DNA of 64,000 nucleotides from JBDRLU01 sp043812795 (lineage in GTDB: Bacteria; Chloroflexota; Dehalococcoidia; Dehalococcoidales; UBA2162). The notes under the pieces are model-generated. The model did no database searches and was not told the DNA's origin. It worked only from the letters and a program-made list of their open reading frames with translations. The position numbers and the translations under genes are program-made. Positions 8,427 through 15,987 of this stretch are shown piece after piece. The stretch is from contig JBDRLU010000068.1 of assembly GCA_043812795.1 (NCBI GenBank), forward strand, positions 20,730 through 84,729. Direction: 5' to 3'. The stretch's first letter is position 1; each line of letters starts with the position of its first letter.

Positions 8427-9269
8427 TTAACGGTGGCTCTCCGGCCATTCGCCGGTAAAGACCGTTTCCGCCGGGCCGCTTAAAAAGACTTCGCCCGTCC
8501 CGTCCCATTCCACCTCCAGAGTCCCGCCCGGTAGCTTTATTTCCGCCTTGTTATCGATATATTTATTGAGCCGGGCGGCAACGGTGATAGCGGAGGCGCC
8601 GCTACCGCAGGCCAGGGTCTCGCCGACTCCTTTTTCCCAGACGCGGGCTTCGATTCGCCCGCGCTTGACGACACGGGCCACTTCAAAATTTACTCCTTTG
8701 GGGAATATTTTGTGTGTTTCGATTTTAGGCCCGAGTTCTAACAAGGGAAAGTCAGCTACCGGTTCCGGGGAAAAATAGACGGCATGCGGATTTCCCATGG
8801 AAACTAAACCCAGTTCCAGTTTCTTACCGGCAACGGTGAGGCTCTGGCTCATCGTTGATTTTATGTCGGCTGGCTTACCCGCCCCATTGCCCAGACTGGG
8901 CTTGCCCATGCCGGCTCTTACCTTAGCGACCTTTCCGTTCACCTTAAAGAACTGGGCTTTTCTCACTCCGGCCAGAGTTTCTATTGAAACCTCTTTCACT
9001 CCGGCTTTAACCAGCCCTTGGTCGACGACATACTTCACCACGCACCTGAGTCCATTGCCGCAGGCTTCAGCCTCACTGCCATCCGTGTTAAAAATACGCA
9101 TACGGAAGTCGGCGACCCGGGAAGGTACTACCAGCAACAGGCCATCGGCGCCGATGCCGTAATGGCGGTCGCACATAGCGATAGCCAATTGCGACCAATC
9201 GCTTTCGGTTTCGCCGGTCTCGACCAGCACAAAATCGTTGCCGGCGCCCTGCATTTTGCTAAATTGCAT
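8427..9269 (-). CDS. dapF: Diaminopimelate epimerase
   Basis: 280 aa, normal length. The two catalytic cysteines are visible in the mirrored motifs EACGNGLRC (C70) and LACGSGAS (C221), with KMQGAGNDFV at the N terminus and the GNPHAV motif. The enzyme interconverts LL- and meso-diaminopimelate for lysine synthesis. First gene of the dapF-dapL-hflX operon. A promoter at 9398-9426 gives a leader of about 120 nt that contains an inverted repeat. Confidence 0.95.
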   Translation of the reverse strand: MQFSKMQGAGNDFVLVETGETESDWSQLAIAMCDRHYGIGADGLLLVVPSRVADFRMRIFNTDGSEAEACGNGLRCVVKYVVDQGLVKAGVKEVSIETLAGVRKAQFFKVNGKVAKVRAGMGKPSLGNGAGKPADIKSTMSQSLTVAGKKLELGLVSMGNPHAVYFSPEPVADFPLLELGPKIETHKIFPKGVNFEVARVVKRGRIEARVWEKGVGETLACGSGASAITVAARLNKYIDNKAEIKLPGGTLEVEWDGTGEVFLSGPAETVFTGEWPESHR

Positions 9270-9321
9270 GTTTTGTCTCGCTAACCGTTTATTTTTATTG
9301 ATACCGTTTCATAATCAAGGG

Positions 9322-9376
9322 AAGCGGGAGACAGGCTCGCATTTCATTTTCTTGTCGGTCGAGCCTCTTCCCGCTT
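9322..9376 (-). promoter_or_regulatory. Inverted repeat in the dapF 5' leader
   Basis: The arms at 9322-9339 and 9360-9376 are complementary over GCGGGA and AGGCTCG with a small internal mismatch and a loop of about 20 nt. In the dapF transcript it would form a hairpin about 55 nt before the start codon. No U-run follows, so it is not a simple terminator. I could not match it to a known riboswitch. Confidence 0.35.
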
Positions 9377-9397
9377 CGTCTTAACCCATGTGGCAAA

Positions 9398-9426
9398 ATT
9401 TTATCATAATTGTCCAGTGACAACAA
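9398..9426 (-). promoter_or_regulatory. Probable dapF promoter
   Basis: On the minus strand, TTGTTG (9426-9421), a 17-bp spacer and TAAAAT (9403-9398), with TGA before the -10 as in extended -10 promoters. Confidence 0.5.
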
Positions 9427-9563
9427 CTACTTTTTATTTTATTGCTCATGGAGGAGTCGGTCAATTATAGCGAACTGTCAGCTGACAGCTGTCGGCTATC
9501 GGCAACTTTGAGATTGCCCCGTCCTTTCCGAGGAATGACTCGTAATGACAGTCAAAAGCGTTT

Positions 9564-9593
9564 TTGACATTTGCCCTGATTTAGGGCTATTAT
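9564..9593 (+). promoter_or_regulatory. Promoter of the response regulator, leaderless type
   Basis: Consensus TTGACA at 9564-9569, an 18-bp spacer and TATTAT at 9588-9593. Transcription should begin near 9600, and the ATG is at 9603 with no ribosome-binding site between, so the mRNA is probably leaderless. Confidence 0.7.
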
Positions 9594-9602
9594 ATTCCGC
9601 AA

Positions 9603-10304
9603 ATGAAGCCGTACCGCGTGTTGCTGGTTGATGATGAGGAGCGCATCCTGAATTTCCTGAGGATTAAGCTTAAAGCTCAGGGCTATTCCGTATTGACGGC
9701 GTCCAACGGGGTTGAGGCGGTGGAGCAGGCCCAGATGCAAGCTCCCGACCTGATTGTGCTCGACGTAGTCATGCCGAAAATGGACGGTTTCGCCACGCTT
9801 CAAGAGTTGCGTAGTTTCTCATCGGTACCGGTTATTTTCCTCAGTGCCAGAGAATCTGACGCGGATAAAATTAAAGGGCTCAGCCTGGGTGCGGATGATT
9901 ATCTACCGAAACCATTCAACCCTGCCGAGTTGGTGGCCCGCATCGAGGCGGTACGGCGCCGCCTGGGAACGGCGGAGAGCCGGACGCCGTTAGCCGGGCA
10001 ACTTGCTCTGAATGATGTTGTGGTTGATTTCGACCGGCGCCTGGTAACGATTAATGGTCAGGAAGTGCGTCTGACGCGAATCGAGTGGCTGTTGCTCAGT
10101 GAGCTGGCCCGCAATGTTGGTCGCCTGATGACCTACGAAGACCTGCTGACGCGGGTGTGGGGTCCTGAGTATCGCGATGACGTCCAGATATTGCGGACGT
10201 GGGTCAGTCGGTTACGCCACCGTATCGAGAAAGACCCTAATCAACCGCAACTTATCCGTACTGTTCCCAAGACTGGCTATATCATCGACCAGCCCTCGGC
10301 GTAG
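9603..10304 (+). CDS. OmpR/PhoB-family response regulator (orphan)
   Basis: 233 aa. The receiver domain (about 1-120) has acidic pocket residues D10/D11, phosphoacceptor D54 (LIVLDVVMPKMDG), the conserved Ser of FLSAR and the Lys of LPKPF. A C-terminal winged helix (about 135-233) follows, with a recognition-helix region DDVQILRTWVSRLRHRIE and the RTVPKTGY wing. Proteins of this type bind tandem direct repeats and activate or repress transcription when phosphorylated. No histidine kinase gene is adjacent. PHO-box-like repeats stand before the genes at 10452 and 15209 and are candidate targets. Confidence 0.92.
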   Translation: MKPYRVLLVDDEERILNFLRIKLKAQGYSVLTASNGVEAVEQAQMQAPDLIVLDVVMPKMDGFATLQELRSFSSVPVIFLSARESDADKIKGLSLGADDYLPKPFNPAELVARIEAVRRRLGTAESRTPLAGQLALNDVVVDFDRRLVTINGQEVRLTRIEWLLLSELARNVGRLMTYEDLLTRVWGPEYRDDVQILRTWVSRLRHRIEKDPNQPQLIRTVPKTGYIIDQPSA

Positions 10305-10350
10305 CGCACCGTCCCACAGCATCCCCGGCAAAACTTCTCGTCATCCCCGA

Positions 10351-10418
10351 AAATGTCATAGTTTTGTTATTTTTCCCCCTGTTTTTTTGTAACTTTTCCA
10401 TTGTCCACTCTTTAAAAT
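10351..10418 (+). promoter_or_regulatory. PHO-box-like direct repeat and promoter upstream of the 76-aa gene
   Basis: TGTCAT (10354) and TGTTAT (10365) are half-sites 11 bp apart, resembling a PHO box. A TAAAAT -10 lies at 10413-10418. The block AAATGTCATA-GTTTTGTTA recurs at 15135 with the same 62-bp distance to an identical -10. Confidence 0.5.
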
Positions 10419-10451
10419 ACACCCATAGAGTCTTTTAAAGGGAGGAGGACG

Positions 10452-10682
10452 ATGGTTGCGATTTTACCTAGGCCTAATTTGATAGACATACCCGTCGCCG
10501 AAGAAGGACAGAGCACCAGTACGCGCGAGCTGGTGGCATTATGTCCGCAGTGCAAAGCTTTTGAGACTCTCAGCTTCGTCAATGGACGCCTGGTACAAAC
10601 CCGAAAGTTTAGCCAGTATGGCGGCGAGATATATCACGACTGTGGCTGCAATCAGCCTTGCCGTCTGTACCGCACTTGCTAA
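10452..10682 (+). CDS. Small cysteine-rich protein of unknown function
   Basis: 76 aa with a strong GGGAGGAGG ribosome site. CPQCKAF in the middle and CGCNQPCRLYRTC at the C terminus give six cysteines, arranged as one CxxC and a Cys-rich tail. This suggests a zinc site or a redox-active or Fe-S site. It contains no membrane segment. Its promoter carries the PHO-box-like repeat shared with the ferredoxin gene at 15209, and it lies 147 bp after the response regulator. I do not recognise the family. Confidence 0.65.
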   Translation: MVAILPRPNLIDIPVAEEGQSTSTRELVALCPQCKAFETLSFVNGRLVQTRKFSQYGGEIYHDCGCNQPCRLYRTC

Positions 10683-10863
10683 GTATCTGGAAGCTAATGA
10701 TTAAGGTCTACGAGAGTTAGTGATAGGACAGCTGGTAGTCCAAGCTCTTTGCGGCCTTGAGGAAGAATATTAATTTGGGTTCAAACTTTACGGTGGGTGA
10801 AAATTACATGGTGCAGGTTAATGACCAGACCACCAACTTCGTGATGCCGAAATAGGAGGTGCC
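10683..10863. other. Intergenic region upstream of korA
   Basis: 181 bp. A short open stretch ending at 10855 (reads about 30 codons, finishing TTNFVMPK then TAG) lacks a convincing start and ribosome site. It may be a decayed gene end. No clear promoter was recognised. Confidence 0.3.
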
Positions 10864-12612
10864 ATGCCAGTAGATATCAATTTTGTGGTCGGCGGTGAAG
10901 CCGGGCAGGGAGTGCAAACGGTAGGCTTCCTACTCGGCAAAGTCTTTGCTCGCGGTGGTTATCATGTTTTTGCCGACCAGGACTACGAGTCAAGGGTAAG
11001 GGGCGGGCATAACTTTTTCCGTGTCAGAGTAAGCGACCGTCCCATTGGTGGCGTCCTGGAGCCGGTGGACGCGCTTATTGCTCTCAACCAGGAAACGATT
11101 GAGCTGCACCGCCGAGAGTTATCGGAAAACGGTGTTGTAATCTTTGACGGCGAGAAGATAAGCCTGGCTGAGTCCGGCCCAAACTTGTTTAATGTGCCCT
11201 TGGAGCGGCTGGCGGACGAGAAAGCAGGCGGTAAAGTGATGGCCAATACTGTTGCTCTAGGTGCTGCTCTGTGTCTGGTGAAATATGATTTTTCAATATT
11301 GGAAAAGGTATTACGAGAATATTTCGGGGCTGAGGTTGGTGAGGACAATGTCAAGGCAGCTAAAGTCGGTTACGAGTATTTACAGGAGAATTTTGGCGGT
11401 AAACTCAGCCAGGCACTCCCCACGATAAAGAAGAATAACAGTAAACAGATGCTATTGACCGGGAACGATGCCATTGCCCTCGGTGCCATCGCCGCCGGCT
11501 GTAAGTTTATATCGGCTTATCCCATGACTCCGGCCACTTCCATATTGGAGTATATGGCGACTAAAGCCGGAGAATTAGGTCTGGCGGTGGTGCAAACTGA
11601 AGATGAAATTTCGGCAGTTAATATGGCTATCGGAGCAGCCTTTGCCGGAGCCAGAGCTATTACCGCCACTTCAGGTAGCGGTTTTTGTCTTATGGTCGAG
11701 GGGTTAGGGCTGGCCGGGATAACCGAGACACCGGTTGTCATTGTGGACGCCCAACGTCCCGGCCCGGCGGTTGGCATGCCGACCCGGACCGAACAAGGCG
11801 ACCTCCAGTTCGTCCTTCACGCCCATCAGGGGGACTTTCCCCGGGCCGTTTTCGCCCCTGCCTCCGTTGAAGACGCTTTCTGGCTGACCGTGAAAGCCTT
11901 TAATGTGGCCGACAAGTACCAGTTGCCCGTTATTATCCTGACCGATCACCACCTGGCCACTTCCTATGCCACGGTCAACCGGTTCGACCTTAGCCAGGTC
12001 ACCATTGACCGGGGGCTGCTCTTTTCCAGTAAGGATGGGTCTCCAGAGGAATACAAACGGCACAAGGTAACGCCGACGGGTATATCACCGAGAGCTTTTC
12101 CCGGCGGTGAAGCCCTGGTCGTTACCGATTCTGACGAACATGATGAAGAAGGACACATGATTGAAGACGCACCAACCCGTACCGCGCAGATGCAGAAGCG
12201 CCTGCGTAAGATGTTCGGCTTGAAGACGGAAATAGCCGAGCCACGCCGGCACGGTCCGGCGAAAGCGGATATGGTCCTTATCGGCTGGGGAAGCACGTAT
12301 GGCGCCATTCGTGAGGCGGTTGACCTGCTCCGTAAGGACGGCGAGAGCGTCAAACTGCTGCATTTCAGCGAGCTATGGCCTTTCCCCTCCGAGGCAGTTA
12401 TCGATACGCTGAGTAAAGCCAAAATGAGCTTTGTTATTGAAAACAATGCCAGCGGCCAACTAGCCCGCCTGATACGTGCCCAGACCGGAAAAGAAATGAG
12501 CGGCATGGTGCTCAAATACGACGGGCGGCCGTTTACCCCGGCCCATGTCGCCCGAGAGATACATAAGGAGGTTTGCCGAAATGGTCACTCTTGCTCAATA
12601 CAGCAGCCTTAA
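10864..12612 (+). CDS. korA: 2-oxoacid:ferredoxin oxidoreductase, fused gamma-alpha subunit (KorA)
   Basis: 582 aa, the length of fused KorA proteins. Residues about 1-180 are the gamma domain (GGEAGQGVQTVGFLLGK, YESRVRGGHNFFRVR). Residues about 195-582 are the alpha domain with TGNDAIALGAIAAGCKFISAYPMTPATSI, an N-terminal pyrimidine-binding region and the transketolase C-terminal-like domain (LIGWGSTYGAIREAVDLL). The complex oxidatively decarboxylates a 2-oxoacid (2-oxoglutarate or a related acid) to acyl-CoA and reduces ferredoxin, or runs in reverse. ATG follows AGGAGGTGCC. It overlaps korB by 32 bp. Substrate specificity is not readable here. Confidence 0.93.
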   Translation: MPVDINFVVGGEAGQGVQTVGFLLGKVFARGGYHVFADQDYESRVRGGHNFFRVRVSDRPIGGVLEPVDALIALNQETIELHRRELSENGVVIFDGEKISLAESGPNLFNVPLERLADEKAGGKVMANTVALGAALCLVKYDFSILEKVLREYFGAEVGEDNVKAAKVGYEYLQENFGGKLSQALPTIKKNNSKQMLLTGNDAIALGAIAAGCKFISAYPMTPATSILEYMATKAGELGLAVVQTEDEISAVNMAIGAAFAGARAITATSGSGFCLMVEGLGLAGITETPVVIVDAQRPGPAVGMPTRTEQGDLQFVLHAHQGDFPRAVFAPASVEDAFWLTVKAFNVADKYQLPVIILTDHHLATSYATVNRFDLSQVTIDRGLLFSSKDGSPEEYKRHKVTPTGISPRAFPGGEALVVTDSDEHDEEGHMIEDAPTRTAQMQKRLRKMFGLKTEIAEPRRHGPAKADMVLIGWGSTYGAIREAVDLLRKDGESVKLLHFSELWPFPSEAVIDTLSKAKMSFVIENNASGQLARLIRAQTGKEMSGMVLKYDGRPFTPAHVAREIHKEVCRNGHSCSIQQP

Positions 12613-13429
12613 ACCAGCCTGGTGTCCCGGCTGCGGGAACTTCGGCATTCTGCGAGCGCTGAATAAGGCGCTGGTCGAATTGAATATCGGGCCTCAGCAG
12701 GTGCTTCTCGTTTCCGGTATCGGACAGGCCGGGAAATTACCGCACTATACGCGGGGTAATGTTTTCAATTCTCTTCACGGTCGGCCGGTGTCTCCGGCTG
12801 TTGGTGCCAAGATAACCAATCCGGAGCTGATTGTTATTGCCGTCAGCGGTGACGGTGATGCCTATGGTGAAGGTGGTAATCACTGGCTGCATACCATGCG
12901 CCGTAATCACAATATTACCTATCTGGTGCATAATAATCAGGTCTATGCCTTGACTAAGGGGCAAGCCTCGCCGACCAGCGATGCCGGTTATGTAACTAAG
13001 ACAACGCCGCTCGGCGCTACTCTGCCCATAAATCCGCTGGCCGTGGCGATTGCTGCCGGCGCCACATTCGTGAGCCGGGGTTATGCCGGCAATATCAATC
13101 ACCTGGCCGACCTTATCAAGATGGGAATTCAACACAAGGGATTTGCCCTAATCGATATTCTCCAGCCCTGCGTTACCTTCAATCGGAAAAATACCTTTGA
13201 CTGGTATGGGGAGAGAGTCTATCCGCTGGATGGTAGCTATGACCCGGAGAATAAATTGGGTGCTTTTGAGAAGGCCCAGGAATGGGGCGACCGGATTCCG
13301 ATTGGCATCATCTACCGTGAGGAACGGCCTACTTTCGAAGAACAGATTCCGGCTTTGTCGAAAGGAACGCTGGTCAGCCGGAAACTTGAGCCGAAAGATG
13401 CCGAAGCCCTGTTTGATGAGTTCATTTAG
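12581..13429 (+). CDS. korB: 2-oxoacid:ferredoxin oxidoreductase, beta subunit (KorB)
   Basis: Thiamine-diphosphate-binding subunit, 282 aa from the ATG at 12581 (AAGGAGG nine bases upstream); the in-frame ATG at 12545 lacks a site. SLKPAWCPGCGNFGIL is the KorB N-terminal motif. GDGDAYGEGGNHWLHTMRRN then VHNN is the ThDP/Mg motif (GDG...NN). LTKGQASPTS follows as in other KorB proteins. The CPGC cysteines help hold the [4Fe-4S] cluster. It acts with KorA. No dedicated ferredoxin subunit is adjacent, so a free ferredoxin is the acceptor. Confidence 0.93.
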   Translation: MVTLAQYSSLKPAWCPGCGNFGILRALNKALVELNIGPQQVLLVSGIGQAGKLPHYTRGNVFNSLHGRPVSPAVGAKITNPELIVIAVSGDGDAYGEGGNHWLHTMRRNHNITYLVHNNQVYALTKGQASPTSDAGYVTKTTPLGATLPINPLAVAIAAGATFVSRGYAGNINHLADLIKMGIQHKGFALIDILQPCVTFNRKNTFDWYGERVYPLDGSYDPENKLGAFEKAQEWGDRIPIGIIYREERPTFEEQIPALSKGTLVSRKLEPKDAEALFDEFI

Positions 13430-13517
13430 CGACGAGAAAGGGCAGGCTGCAGATGAGTAAAGGTACAGGTGCTATGGTAAAATTAGGGAAAAACACAAAG
13501 CTAAAAAGGAGGGACAG

Positions 13518-13763
13518 ATGCTGAAAATCGCTTCGAAGACCAAACTCAAGCCCGAGCAGGTAATAAAGAAGGCCGTGGAATTCTTTGGCCCAAGTGGTAA
13601 TAAACTTAAAGTAACGGAGCAAAGTGAAGCCTGCGTCTCATTTGAAGGGATGGGTGGTATGGTGCGGGTAGATGTTTGTCCTCAAGGCAAACTGACTGAA
13701 GTGGTCATGGAGACCAGGGAATTCGAATATCAGGCGAAAGAGTTTCTCCAGAAAATCAAGTAA
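13518..13763 (+). CDS. Conserved small hypothetical protein (81 aa)
   Basis: Starts after AAAAGGAGGGACAG, a strong ribosome site. The protein is a mixed alpha/beta small domain: an N-terminal helix (KPEQVIKKAVEFFGPSG), three beta strands (LKVTEQSEACVSFEGMGGMVRVDVC, KLTEVVMETREF) and a C-terminal helix. It lies between korB and a zinc-ribbon protein and appears co-transcribed with them. I do not know its function. Possible roles are regulation or assembly of the Kor complex. Confidence 0.7.
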   Translation: MLKIASKTKLKPEQVIKKAVEFFGPSGNKLKVTEQSEACVSFEGMGGMVRVDVCPQGKLTEVVMETREFEYQAKEFLQKIK

Positions 13764-13774
13764 GGAGGTGTGCC

Positions 13775-14143
13775 GTGAAATGCAGCCGATGTGGCCGTGA
13801 ACTTACGGAGGACCAGAGCTTTGTCTATCAGGGCAAAGTGATGTGTGAGAACTGCGTGATGGACGTCGGGTTGACCCTCAAACAATGTGACCCGTGGGCT
13901 ACTTTTGTCGAGACCAGTTCTCGAAAACGCCGCGGGCTGGTGGGTAGTGCCGGCCTTAACGAGACCGAGGCCAAGATTTACGACTTCGTCAAGAGCAAAG
14001 GGAAGACCACCCGAGAGGAAGTTATGGCTAACCTCGGCCTGACGGCAGTTGATTTAAACGCACAACTAGTGCCTTTGATGCATTCCGAACTGGTCAAAGA
14101 GCTCGGCGAGAAAGGTAAATTGTACCTGGTCCCGATAGATTAG
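13775..14143 (+). CDS. Zinc-ribbon/winged-helix protein, probable regulator
   Basis: 122 aa, GTG start after AAGGAGGTGTGCC. The N-terminal CxxC (C3, C6) and a second CxxC (C24, C27) form a treble-clef or zinc-ribbon module. After a basic linker, residues about 62-122 (NETEAKIYDFVKSKGKTTREEVMANLGL...LVPLMHSELVKELGEKGKLYLV) read as a winged helix. A role in DNA or RNA binding is inferred from this architecture. It is co-directional with korAB and the pterin-domain gene, and is not matched to a named family. Confidence 0.7.
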   Translation: MKCSRCGRELTEDQSFVYQGKVMCENCVMDVGLTLKQCDPWATFVETSSRKRRGLVGSAGLNETEAKIYDFVKSKGKTTREEVMANLGLTAVDLNAQLVPLMHSELVKELGEKGKLYLVPID

Positions 14144-14188
14144 GTACGCTACACACCCACGCTGGCAAGGAATAGAGGAGGGTAACGA

Positions 14189-15004
14189 ATGCTTGTTATT
14201 GCGAATAATCTGACCACACGGCGGAGCCTGATTGAACGAATTTTCCGGCAATCGCAGGCGGCGAAGTGGGACTCCGAACAGCCGGCCGCCGACAAGCTGA
14301 AAGAGACGGCCCGACAGTGTGCTGCGGCGGGTGCCAATCTGCTTGAAATCGATACTCAGCAGCATTTTGACCGACCTGAAGCCGTGGAATTTGCCGTTAA
14401 AGCGGTTCAGCAAGCTACTAACCTGCCATTATGTTTGAGCACGAACAATGTCGAGGCACTGGAAGCCGGACTGCGACTTTGCCGGCGCCCACCTTTGGTC
14501 AATTACGTTTCTATTGACGTGACCAGGATTAAAGAAGTACTGCCGCTTGTAGCTAAATATCAAGCTGAAGTTGTCCTGCTCGTCAGTGACCCGGCGGCAC
14601 CGACGGATGCCCGGGAGATGTTGGAGAAAGCAGCTATCCTCATCGGTGCGGCTAACGAAGCCGGAGTCCCCAGCAGCCGTATCCTCGTTGACCCGGGAAT
14701 AATCCATATCAGCAAGGATATCGGGCAACGTCACCTGGCTGAGGTGTTTGAGTTTCTCCGTGCTTTATCCGAGGCGACCGAACCGCCGGTAAGGAGCACC
14801 TGCTGGCTGAGCAATATCTCGGCAGCAGCGCCGCGGCGATTTCATTGGCTTCTCGAAACCTCACTTTTACTTACGCTTGCCGGAGCCGGTCTTTCTTCTG
14901 TTTTTATTGATGTTTTGCAGCGGGAAAACCGGCGCGCCCTTCGCCTGGTCAGGATATTCAATAACGAGCTGGTCTATTCCGATGGTGAGCTTTCCCTCTC
15001 GTAG
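14189..15004 (+). CDS. Pterin-binding-domain protein (methyltetrahydrofolate methyltransferase-like)
   Basis: 271 aa with the dihydropteroate-synthase-like TIM barrel: AAAGANLLEIDT, ATNLPLCLSTNNVEALEAGL, a DPGIIH loop and a late CWLSNISAAAP strand that parallels the GVSNISFG segment of the methyltransferase at 1447. It is clearly diverged: the usual DSS/DSN folate loop reads STNN and the N-terminal GER motif is IANN. It may be a corrinoid-linked methyltransferase with altered substrate, or a non-catalytic relative. Ribosome site GGAGGGTAACGA. The end of the transcript is marked by the hairpin at 15047. Confidence 0.75.
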   Translation: MLVIANNLTTRRSLIERIFRQSQAAKWDSEQPAADKLKETARQCAAAGANLLEIDTQQHFDRPEAVEFAVKAVQQATNLPLCLSTNNVEALEAGLRLCRRPPLVNYVSIDVTRIKEVLPLVAKYQAEVVLLVSDPAAPTDAREMLEKAAILIGAANEAGVPSSRILVDPGIIHISKDIGQRHLAEVFEFLRALSEATEPPVRSTCWLSNISAAAPRRFHWLLETSLLLTLAGAGLSSVFIDVLQRENRRALRLVRIFNNELVYSDGELSLS

Positions 15005-15046
15005 TCGTATCCCTTAGAGTACGGTCTTCTTCCTTCCAGAGATTTC

Positions 15047-15080
15047 AAGAGAAGGGGGCGAAAAGCCCCCCTTCTCTTTT
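15047..15080 (+). terminator. Intrinsic terminator
   Basis: Hairpin AAGAGAAGGGGGC / GCCCCCCTTCTCTT with a GAAAA loop and a single extra C, followed by TTTTAC. It closes the korAB to pterin-protein transcript. Confidence 0.7.
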
Positions 15081-15134
15081 ACTCAACTCCCCCTTCCCAC
15101 GGGAGGGGAGACAGAGGGAAGGGGGTTCCTCTTC

Positions 15135-15202
15135 AAATGTCATAATTTTGTTACGTCTTCGGTCGTCATTTTATGATTTTGCTATGAATTTCCCTCTAAA
15201 AT
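15135..15202 (+). promoter_or_regulatory. PHO-box-like direct repeat and promoter of the ferredoxin gene
   Basis: TGTCAT (15138) and TGTTAC (15149) are 11 bp apart. A TAAAAT -10 lies at 15197-15202, 62 bp from the start of the AAATGTCATA block, exactly as upstream of the 10452 gene. Predicted transcription start coincides with the second ATG (15209). Confidence 0.55.
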
Positions 15203-15208
15203 ATGGCT

Positions 15209-15418
15209 ATGAAAGTAAGAATCGACCGGGAACTATGTATCGGACTGAGCAACTGTGTGGTGATTGCCCCTACCGTCTTCAAGCTCGATGCCGAGAATAA
15301 AGCTATTATTCTCGACCCGTCTTCCGTTAATGAAGAGAAACTAACGGAGGCGGCGGAAAGCTGCACCCAGAATGCCATCATTATCGAAGACGATGAGGGT
15401 AATCAGCTATATCCCTGA
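15209..15418 (+). CDS. [3Fe-4S]-type single-cluster ferredoxin
   Basis: 69 aa from the ATG at 15209; an ATG two codons earlier would lie between the -10 and the predicted transcription start. Three cysteines only: C10 and C16 (CIGLSNC, Cys-x5-Cys) and C52 (ESCTQNAII). This is the pattern of the ferredoxins that partner P450s and of other 3-Cys ferredoxins, which hold a [3Fe-4S] or an incompletely ligated [4Fe-4S] cluster. The rest (MKVRIDREL, VFKLDAENKAIIL) fits the family. The transcript is probably leaderless. A DsrE-like and a TusA-like gene follow. Confidence 0.85.
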   Translation: MKVRIDRELCIGLSNCVVIAPTVFKLDAENKAIILDPSSVNEEKLTEAAESCTQNAIIIEDDEGNQLYP

Positions 15419-15479
15419 TGCTGATAACCTTGGCCAGTCCGGCTCAATAATATCGAATCATAAGGAAGGAGGTTAAGCT

Positions 15480-15962
15480 ATGGCCGAAAAGGAAAAGATG
15501 GCTATCGTTGTTTTCAGCGGCGAGCTGGACCGTGCCCTCGCCGCCTTTATTTTAGCGACGACCGGTGCCAGTATGGGAATGGAAGTCAGTATGTTCTTCA
15601 CCTTCTGGGGGCTAAATATCATTCAGAAGAATGAAGGTAGTATTAAGAGCCAAGGGTTGATGAGAAAGATGTTCAACTGGATGAACCGGGGTGGCTCTAG
15701 AAGGCTAAAACTTTCCCAGTTCAATATGCTTGGTCTCGGCCCCTGGATGATAGGGAGACTGATGAAAGAAATGAAGATGCCGTCTATCGATGAGTTTATT
15801 GATATGGCCCATCAGATGGGAGTGAAGCTTATTGCCTGTACGACTTCCTGTGGCATAATGGGAGTGCCTGAGGAAGCTTTCCGAGCTGAAGTTAGCAGCC
15901 TCGCCGGTGCGGCTTATTTTTTGAACGAGGCCCGTCAGGCCAAAGTGACACTTTTTATCTAG
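15480..15962 (+). CDS. DsrE/DsrF-like (DsrE_2) sulfur-relay family protein
   Basis: 160 aa. AIVVFSGELDRALAAFILATTGASMGMEVSMFFTFWGL is the N-terminal DsrE-fold strand and helix. The protein also has SIDEFIDMAHQMGVKLIACTTSCGIMG with two cysteines, and ALNEAR-like C-terminal residues. Members of this family bind or carry sulfane sulfur with TusA-type partners. A TusA-like protein is encoded 26 bp downstream, which supports this reading. Ribosome site AAGGAGG. Which sulfur donor or acceptor is involved is not visible. Confidence 0.82.
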   Translation: MAEKEKMAIVVFSGELDRALAAFILATTGASMGMEVSMFFTFWGLNIIQKNEGSIKSQGLMRKMFNWMNRGGSRRLKLSQFNMLGLGPWMIGRLMKEMKMPSIDEFIDMAHQMGVKLIACTTSCGIMGVPEEAFRAEVSSLAGAAYFLNEARQAKVTLFI

Positions 15963-15987
15963 GTTCAGTGGGCAGAAGGAGATAGAG

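Larger units (their letters stand above)
9270..9602. other. Divergent intergenic region between dapF and the response regulator
   Basis: 333 bp with no gene. It contains the dapF leader with an imperfect inverted repeat (9322-9339 with 9360-9376, GGCTCG/CGAGCC core), the dapF promoter, a copy of the GCTGATAGCTG-type palindromic repeat (about 9474-9504), and the response-regulator promoter at 9564-9593. Confidence 0.6.

Noticed and set aside
10757..10855. Open stretch of about 30 codons ending in TTNFVMPK
   Set aside because: No convincing start or ribosome site, too short to identify; mentioned only as intergenic content.
13453..13524. 23-codon ORF between korB and the 81-aa gene
   Set aside because: No good ribosome site; the end overlaps the ribosome site and start of the next gene.
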